From Paulinella micropora (lineage: Eukaryota > Cercozoa > Imbricatea > Euglyphida): a stretch of 23,467 nt of DNA. Below are positions 18,001 to 23,467 of this stretch, piece by piece; within the stretch, counting starts at the first letter, position 1, and every line of letters starts with the position of its first letter. A program made the translations under genes and the position numbers. Under the pieces are notes generated by a model that was not told where the DNA came from, searched no databases, and saw only the letters and a program-made list of their open reading frames with translations. The DNA lies in contig BJOX01000047.1 of NCBI GenBank assembly GCA_009731375.1, forward strand, positions 652,549-676,015, read 5' to 3'.

Positions 18001-19240
18001 ACTTATCTGTAGCATGTGTTGTTCCCTTTTCCCTGAAGCACTTTTTTGCAACTTTTCTGTATCGCTCCTATATGTGCTGTGTGTGCTTTTTTTGGAATGT
18101 TATGTGCTGAATCTATTTACAATCACATGGTCTTTGCTTTGCATATGTTCAAATCCTGCTCATTTCTTTGTAACCCTGCTATTAGTGACCTGTTCTGGGC
18201 TCCAGACAGGCTAAAAAAATCCTAATTTAGATTTTTACAGATTTTCAATTTTCTGCACTTTCTTTACAAAATGCTTTTATTAAATAATGTCTTTGATTTC
18301 CTTCACTTTCTGTACTAGTACCGGTCTTGTATTTAAATGAAAAAATTTTGAGTGAGTGCCTTATGCCATATTTTTGCTGACTTTGGCCGGTTTTTTTGCA
18401 GGCTTGAGGTTACCTTTTTGTAAAAAAACTCTGTACATTTAATTATAAGCATACAGAGTAAGATATTACATAGAAAATTATTGAAGAGCGTACTGGGAAC
18501 ACTAGGAGAACTGACTTTGATTTTTGGTCATCACAAACACCATTTTTTCAGGTCACCCGGTGGCTAGTTTTTGTAGGCATCACCCCCCGGATAGCCGGTA
18601 AAAAATACCTTTTCCTGGTGACAGGTGCACCAGCTTGTTTTTCAGTATTATTTGTCCGGATTGGACCTGATGCCATTTTATTCCTGGTCTGTTGCCGTTT
18701 TCCTTTTTGGCTTCACTGAGCTAATACAACGAGACATCATTCTCATTCTTGAGGACTGTGTTTGGTTGTATTACCGACTTTTTACGAGCTATCGTTGGGG
18801 GCATTACATTTGGAGTCCACATCACTAGGGTGATTTCTTTCTGCTTTGCCACACAGGCAACAGAGTGAATTTTCACTGACCTGTCTCACACGGGGACGTC
18901 AGACGAAAACAAATACTCCAACACAGCTCCCTCATAACTCTTTCACAAAACAAATAATTTGATTGGTCTCAAGCAGGTGTCTCGTACCCTCTAGCCCAAT
19001 CAGTATCTGTGTGCTCACAAGGAGACATCAGATACAAACTCTCTGTCGTTCTTGCTGTTCTCACACAGAGACCAAGAAGAAGGAGGTGGACAGAAGAGTG
19101 AAGGAACACACACAAAACACAAACAAGCATAGGGACAGGAGCACAACACTCTACCCTTCTAGTTTGTGCATTTATCTGCATTATCTCACACATACGTCAG
19201 AGTATTTTTGCAAATCTCTGATCGTTTTCTAAAGGTAGGT
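15010..19240. other. 4.2-kb AT-rich stretch without a supported gene
   Basis: Short frames only, none with a recognisable domain. The longest is 125 codons on the minus strand at 17301-17678, Cys-rich and unassigned. It holds two CCAATTGG palindromes (15295-15310 and 15491-15506), several poly-A/T runs and a short CA tract at 16314. The right half precedes the retroelement ORFs and should contain a 5' LTR if one exists, but I cannot delimit LTR ends or a primer-binding site without the 3' copy. Confidence 0.5.
15295..15310. repeat. Perfect 16-bp palindrome ATTGCCAATTGGCAAT
   Basis: A self-complementary site containing two opposed CCAAT boxes. A near-copy (GTTGCCAATTGGTAAC) lies at 15491-15506. 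Confidence 0.7.
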
Positions 19241-19594
19241 CTGAGAACCTATCCGACCGACTGTCGACTTCTCAAGGAGAGCTTTTCTAGCTTCTCTATT
19301 ACTATCTGTGTGTAGGTCCAAGTGCCTCATACTAGATACAATATAGAAAAGAAGGAGGAGAAAGTAATCTGAGTAAGGAGAACAAGAAATCGGAGAAAGT
19401 CTCAAAGACTATTTTTCTCAAACAAAAACAAACATACAAACAGTGTTTCATAGAGGACAGGGAATCTTATCCTACCCTCTCTATTAGTTTCTCTCTTCAC
19501 TAGTCAATCGACTGAAGGAGGAACAGAACACAAACGAACAAAAACCAAACATAGGAGCTGACACTGTCCTCCTGTTGATCACTACTACGACATC
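19241..19594 (+). other. Leader upstream of the Gag-like ORF
   Basis: Purine- and CA-rich sequence with several stops in all frames. An in-frame TGA at 19559-19561 lies 33 nt before the ATG, which fixes the first possible start at 19595. This is the expected position for the retroelement's 5' untranslated leader. No primer-binding site is identified with confidence. Confidence 0.4.
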
Positions 19595-22288
19595 ATGTCG
19601 ACAGAGACCGCCGAAGTGAGTGAATTCTCGGAGGCAGATCAAAGAAGAGAAGAAGAAGAAGCAGGAGGAGGAGGAGGAGGAAGAGGATTGAATGAAGGAG
19701 GAGGAGGAGGATTGAATGAAGGAGGAGGAGATGAAGGAGTAGGAGGAGGAGTAGAAGAGGGCTGGGATGATGAAGGAAGATATGGAGGAGACGAAGATGA
19801 AGGAGGATTTGAACAAGAAGAGACGGGAGGAGGAGGAGCATATGGTAATCCCTTACCACCTGCCTACACGGGAGGAGGAGGACGAAAAATGATCGACTTG
19901 ATTCATAGTGATGGAGAGGAGATCACAATGGACGAACAACAGTGGGTGCAAGACCACTATGACCTCACTAAAAAAGAGTTTGATAACAAGATGGGGGTAG
20001 AGAAGGATACCTATGTGTGGATCCCTCAGGATCAAAGAAGAGAGAAAAGTCGTGCTAAAAAGGATGTCTATATCCTATTATCAAACACAGCACAGCTCCT
20101 CGGCAAACTGGTCTCTGATCCAGAAGAGAGAAAGAAGATACAGCATATCAAGTTTGGGGACACACACACCCACCTTGAATTACTCGATGCTATCTTTGGG
20201 GTGTACACTCAAACCCTGATTTGGGAACGTACATACGGCCCACGATGTGAGGGTTACCTCCAGTACACAAACCCAAGAGCAACGGCCAGATTCCTCGCGA
20301 CTGGTCAGGAGGCAGTCGATGTAACAAAAATGAAGACCAATCTGGGTTCGAAAAACTCGAGTGGCATATTTCATTTTTTTACAATGGAAATAAAGGCCTT
20401 GGAGGAGGGGAAGGCAGAGATGGAAAAAAGCATTAAGGCAGCAGGAGAAACTCATCCTGTGATTGATGAGTTAGAGAAGACCGACAGAGTTCTGACCAAG
20501 ATCAGACTGTTGATGGGTGCGTTACTGCACAAGGAGGCATGGAAGAGATGGATTCCTACCAAGGATCACTCTGTCCTTAAATCACTTAGTAACGCACCAC
20601 CGGTCGCCAACAAAGCAGGTGTTGACCAATATGTGGAGAAATATAATTTTCTCAGATCTGCTTCTGAATTGGTGGCCTTTATCACTCATGCTCAAAAGCT
20701 GGTGATATCTGAGAAGAAGAAGGCGAAAGAGAATGAGGAGTTCGAGAAGACGATGAGACTGGAAAGAATGAAAGCAAAAGTGAGTGGTGCAAAGACACAC
20801 CCTCCGACATATTTGACCCCACCAGCTCCTGCCCCACCAGCCCCTGCACCCTCGGGCTCAACTACGGTGGTGGTCACAAACACGGAGAAGAAGGACAGAC
20901 AGAACATCATAAATGCCTTCAAGGGGAAGAAAGGAGGAGTGGCAAGTCTCATGCTATATGCCAAGACGAGCTCAGACAAAGACTCTGATGCTTCGCTTTT
21001 GAGCAAGCTCAAAGAGATCAATGCCTGCATGAAGGCTTTTCCTTGCGACGAAACGCAGGAATACGAGGCCCTTGTTACTGTTTTTGACCAATCTCTAGTC
21101 TCGGAGGGATTTGATCTGACACAGTACAAGTTTTTGAGAAAGAAGGAGGAGATTAAGAGAAACAATGCAACAGGCCTAGACGCTCAGTGTGAACTGGCGG
21201 TGGCCACACTCATTTCATATTTTCAATCTCATGGATACCAGCATCTCTGCACTGGTACTCTCATAGGATTTGAAATCTTTGAGACAGTGGCGATGAGTTT
21301 GAGGAGTGCTGTTGGCTTGGCGGCGACCCTTACGGAGGTAGTTTCCTCCTATGGGCTATTCTATGGCCGCAAGTCGATCATCCTCTATTTCTTTTCGGCG
21401 TTACACACAGTTAACCCGAGTAAGCTTACTCAGCTCATACAACAATGCTCGACGTTTAGCTCAGTGAAGTCCAAGAACTTCCTCGAGACACACGTGTTCG
21501 AAAATACGGTTCAAAGCGTTGCTCCGTCAGCACTGTTTCAAGAAGTGATGAGTGCATGCTCAAACATGGACTCGCTCACGGAGGCACATACGGCACAGGC
21601 AGGCGGTGTACCTGTTGGCGCACAAGCCACGTACACAAACAGAGTTGCCGGTTGGAAGAGACAGAGAGAGCCAGACCTGAAGACCGCATGTTGGAGGTGG
21701 TTCGCGGGCTTGCAGTGTAAGGCACAGATGGAGAACAGAGACTGCTCTTTCAATCATGATAGGCAGAACCCAACAGCAAGGGCAAATTTTCTGAGCAGGA
21801 CGGAAGGCAAGGAACCGGGCCTTTTCAATATGCTTCAGATTGCCGCTGTGAACGAAGGTTGGTATGCCAATATGTGTGATGATGAGGAGTTACGAGAGGC
21901 AATCATTACCTACATGAAGAGGATGAAGGAGAAGAAGGAGGAAAGGGAGAGACAAAAGAACTTAAAGGCCTCTCAAAGAGGACGAGAAGGAGGAGCAGGA
22001 GCAGGAGGACGAGGAGGAGGAGGAGGAGGAGGAGGAGGAGGAACATGGAGAGGAGCCTCGAGGTGGCAGGGAACCCCTCAGAGAGGAAGAGGAGGAGGTC
22101 GGGGATATACCCCTTATGGAGGGAGAGCTGTTCGAGCTCCAGCCCCCCCACCCAGAGGAGGAGGAGGCTCGTGGGCAAGCTCCAACCCAAATTTCGGTCG
22201 AGCTCAGGCCTACAACACTGCCTCGGAGACCGATACGTCATCCTACCCGGACACTACTCAAGGTAATCGTTTCGAGGTGGTGGAATGA
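19595..22288 (+). CDS. gag: Retroelement Gag-like polyprotein with CCCH zinc finger
   Basis: 897 codons, no intron. The ATG has A at -3 and is the first after an in-frame stop. Layout: Glu/Gly-rich N-terminus (to about residue 95); a largely helical middle with a charged coiled-coil-like segment (about 370-396); a Pro/Ala hinge (about 408-420); a second globular region; a CCCH-type finger C699-x8-C708-x8-C717-x3-H721; a charged helix; and a Gly/Arg-rich RGG-type tail (about 790-870) with a run of ten glycines. A finger plus an RGG tail would bind RNA, as a nucleocapsid does. Most LTR-element Gags use a CCHC knuckle and are shorter. Assignment rests mainly on the protease-like ORF immediately downstream in the same frame, since the capsid part matches no family I can name. 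A host RNA-binding protein is the alternative. Confidence 0.7.
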   Translation: MSTETAEVSEFSEADQRREEEEAGGGGGGRGLNEGGGGGLNEGGGDEGVGGGVEEGWDDEGRYGGDEDEGGFEQEETGGGGAYGNPLPPAYTGGGGRKMIDLIHSDGEEITMDEQQWVQDHYDLTKKEFDNKMGVEKDTYVWIPQDQRREKSRAKKDVYILLSNTAQLLGKLVSDPEERKKIQHIKFGDTHTHLELLDAIFGVYTQTLIWERTYGPRCEGYLQYTNPRATARFLATGQEAVDVTKMKTNLGSKNSSGIFHFFTMEIKALEEGKAEMEKSIKAAGETHPVIDELEKTDRVLTKIRLLMGALLHKEAWKRWIPTKDHSVLKSLSNAPPVANKAGVDQYVEKYNFLRSASELVAFITHAQKLVISEKKKAKENEEFEKTMRLERMKAKVSGAKTHPPTYLTPPAPAPPAPAPSGSTTVVVTNTEKKDRQNIINAFKGKKGGVASLMLYAKTSSDKDSDASLLSKLKEINACMKAFPCDETQEYEALVTVFDQSLVSEGFDLTQYKFLRKKEEIKRNNATGLDAQCELAVATLISYFQSHGYQHLCTGTLIGFEIFETVAMSLRSAVGLAATLTEVVSSYGLFYGRKSIILYFFSALHTVNPSKLTQLIQQCSTFSSVKSKNFLETHVFENTVQSVAPSALFQEVMSACSNMDSLTEAHTAQAGGVPVGAQATYTNRVAGWKRQREPDLKTACWRWFAGLQCKAQMENRDCSFNHDRQNPTARANFLSRTEGKEPGLFNMLQIAAVNEGWYANMCDDEELREAIITYMKRMKEKKEERERQKNLKASQRGREGGAGAGGRGGGGGGGGGGTWRGASRWQGTPQRGRGGGRGYTPYGGRAVRAPAPPPRGGGGSWASSNPNFGRAQAYNTASETDTSSYPDTTQGNRFEVVE

Positions 22289-22291
22289 CTG
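22286..22291 (+). promoter_or_regulatory. Candidate stop-codon readthrough site (TGA CTG) between Gag-like and protease ORFs
   Basis: The Gag-like frame ends in TGA, and the same frame then stays open for 363 codons. The stop is followed by C, the weakest context for UGA termination in many eukaryotes. The first ATG of the downstream frame is far inside it. Readthrough would yield a Gag-protease fusion, as in retroviruses that use a leaky stop at this junction. No downstream stem-loop was established by eye. Confidence 0.5.
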
Positions 22292-23380
22292 GAGGGGGAA
22301 GAAGAGAGGAAGGAGAAGACTGTGAAGTTTAACCCTAAAGTCACAGTGCTTTCTAATGCTGTTGTGCAGACTGGGCCAACGCTTCCTCTATGTGAAAACA
22401 AAGATGTGGGTACACAGAGACTGCAGCCCCAAGGTAGTCTCATACCCGTTCATACAGCACGGTTACCAATGATAACTGATGCAAATAGGAAGGCGAGACT
22501 TGCGATGGAGGCGAGGAGGCCAATGGCAGACGTATCGCCTCGGCCAAGCAAACAACCACGAACAGACTCAATGTCTACGGTCGCGGCGGGTGGCGAGCAA
22601 AAAGACAATGTGTGTACTCAAGTACCACAAGACAATGTCGCTCAAATAGTAAACGCACCAGTACCGCAGAATAATAAAAATGTTAATGAGGTGAAGCAGG
22701 AGGAGAAGAAGGAGGAGTTGAAAAACTTAGAGACAAGACTCCAAAATTTGGAACGTAAAGTTCTTGTTCTCGCAGCCAATATACACAGGCCCGATGCTCT
22801 GTGTTATACGGAACTTTATTGTGAAACATTGAAGACAATATTAAAAGTTGGTAATGATACGATGGCGAATATTAATATTGTCGGCCGGAAGTTTTTTAAT
22901 CGATACCGGGACTGGGTGGACGGAAATATGAAAAAGTCAACGGGCACTCTCAAAGGAGTGAGCAGCCGGACGGATATCACGGGAATCATCACACTGACCT
23001 TTAAATTGAAATCCGCACGAGTATACCGTATGGACCTCTATGTCGTCCCCGGTTACCACGGGTCAATATTACTATCGTATGACCAATTGGCTACGATGGG
23101 GGCTGTGATTGATTGCGCCGCACGGCGAGTGATATATGGAGTAAAAAGAGGAGAAGAGAACGATATTGATCCCTTCAACGCTACTGACTCTTATGAGGCT
23201 TATGAGCTGAGTCTAGCGACGGATCACAAAAAGATGGCCATCGCACATGAGGCACTTGAGGTGTACGTTCACCCCCATGTCGTAAGACCGGATGAACTGT
23301 CCTGGACCGACAATTGGGAATCCCAAGTGTGCACTGTCACAGTTCCTGCCCTTGGGACAAAAAGTCTATTGATGACTTAA
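22289..23380 (+). CDS. Retropepsin-like aspartic protease ORF
   Basis: Continues the Gag-like frame after the TGA with no convincing start of its own, so expression by readthrough is likely. A charged, low-complexity N-terminal half and a short coiled-coil-like LETRLQNLERKV segment (about 22724-22760) precede the protease. The protease core shows the active-site block NDTMANINIVGRKFF (22853-22897), a beta-rich middle, and the characteristic second block ILLSYDQLATMGAVID (about 23066-23113) followed by a basic RRVIYG. Retropepsins dimerise and cut the Gag-Pol polyprotein. The third active-site residue is Met rather than Gly, which is unusual and may mean the enzyme is altered or dead. The frame ends at TAA 23378-23380. 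Confidence 0.7.
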   Translation: MEGEEERKEKTVKFNPKVTVLSNAVVQTGPTLPLCENKDVGTQRLQPQGSLIPVHTARLPMITDANRKARLAMEARRPMADVSPRPSKQPRTDSMSTVAAGGEQKDNVCTQVPQDNVAQIVNAPVPQNNKNVNEVKQEEKKEELKNLETRLQNLERKVLVLAANIHRPDALCYTELYCETLKTILKVGNDTMANINIVGRKFFNRYRDWVDGNMKKSTGTLKGVSSRTDITGIITLTFKLKSARVYRMDLYVVPGYHGSILLSYDQLATMGAVIDCAARRVIYGVKRGEENDIDPFNATDSYEAYELSLATDHKKMAIAHEALEVYVHPHVVRPDELSWTDNWESQVCTVTVPALGTKSLLMT

Positions 23381-23467
23381 TCGAGAAGCGAAAGGAGGAG
23401 ATTATATGTGTCGCACAAAGAAGCCCGTCGTTGGCGAGATTCGCGGAAGGAGTAGGAACAGATGTCC
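23296..23467 (+). CDS. Start of the next retroelement ORF, probably Pol (partial, -1 frame)
   Basis: The -1 frame relative to the protease is open from 23296 (after a TGA at 23293) through the window end. Downstream of the protease stop it reads IDDLIEKRKEEIICVAQRSP and onward, which is protein-like, unlike the protease frame after its stop. The overlap is about 85 nt. In the retroelement order, a reverse transcriptase polyprotein is expected here, but no RT motif lies within the window. An alternative is a single-base indel or assembly error in one continuous Gag-Pol frame. Confidence 0.45.

Noticed and set aside
18960-19240. Possible LTR end and primer-binding site (TGGTCTCAAGCAGG near 18964)
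   Set aside because: A TGG start alone is not evidence. There is no matching 3' LTR in the window and no confident tRNA complement.
19593-19859. Antisense Leu/Ser-rich frame opposite the Gag N-terminus
   Set aside because: Shadow of the GGA/GAA-rich coding strand.

Overview
This is eukaryotic nuclear DNA, and most of it is mobile or repetitive. The signs are long (GT)n/(ATGT)n, (GA)n and minisatellite tracts, assembly gaps at 549-822, 2939-2948, 3883-4865 and 5493-5502, consensus splice donors, CCCTAA telomere-type repeats, and no compact operon-like gene order. The sequence does not fix the species. A protist, alga or invertebrate with TTAGGG-type telomeric repeats would fit, but this is only inference.

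Layout. 1-10.3 kb is repeat-dominated. It holds several copies of a composite dispersed repeat family whose conserved modules flank ATGT/GT microsatellites, a tandem duplication of about 230 bp (3252-3668), a (CTA)n array studded with CCCTAA/CCCTAATCC (5001-5690), and a 1.6 kb GT/GC-rich minisatellite (8661-10250). Two copies of a repeat of about 610 bp (2376-2990 and 11279-11890) each end an apparent first exon in an identical splice donor. In the second copy that exon would encode a signal-peptide-like start. 10.3-11.2 kb holds a decayed acidic reading frame and a 50 bp direct repeat.

12.1-14.24 kb (minus strand) is a broken, 5'-truncated virus-type primase-helicase gene. It has a PrimPol-like zinc ribbon, an acidic linker and a superfamily 3 helicase, interrupted by one frameshift and one in-frame TAG. 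I read it as an endogenous viral or virus-like element. Next to it is a small foldback element with a TAATATTAC-tipped hairpin (14701-15009). From about 15.0 to 19.2 kb I find no gene I can support.

19.6 kb to the end (plus strand) is the 5' part of a retroelement. A large intronless Gag-like ORF carries a CCCH zinc finger and a glycine/arginine-rich tail. A TGA followed by C separates it from an in-frame retropepsin-like protease ORF. That ORF overlaps, in the -1 frame, an ORF that runs off the window and is probably the start of Pol. The expected order is Gag -> (stop readthrough) -> protease -> (-1 shift) -> Pol. The protease shows D-T-M where D-T-G is usual. This junction-rich retroelement and the primase-helicase remnant are the two parts most worth following up.
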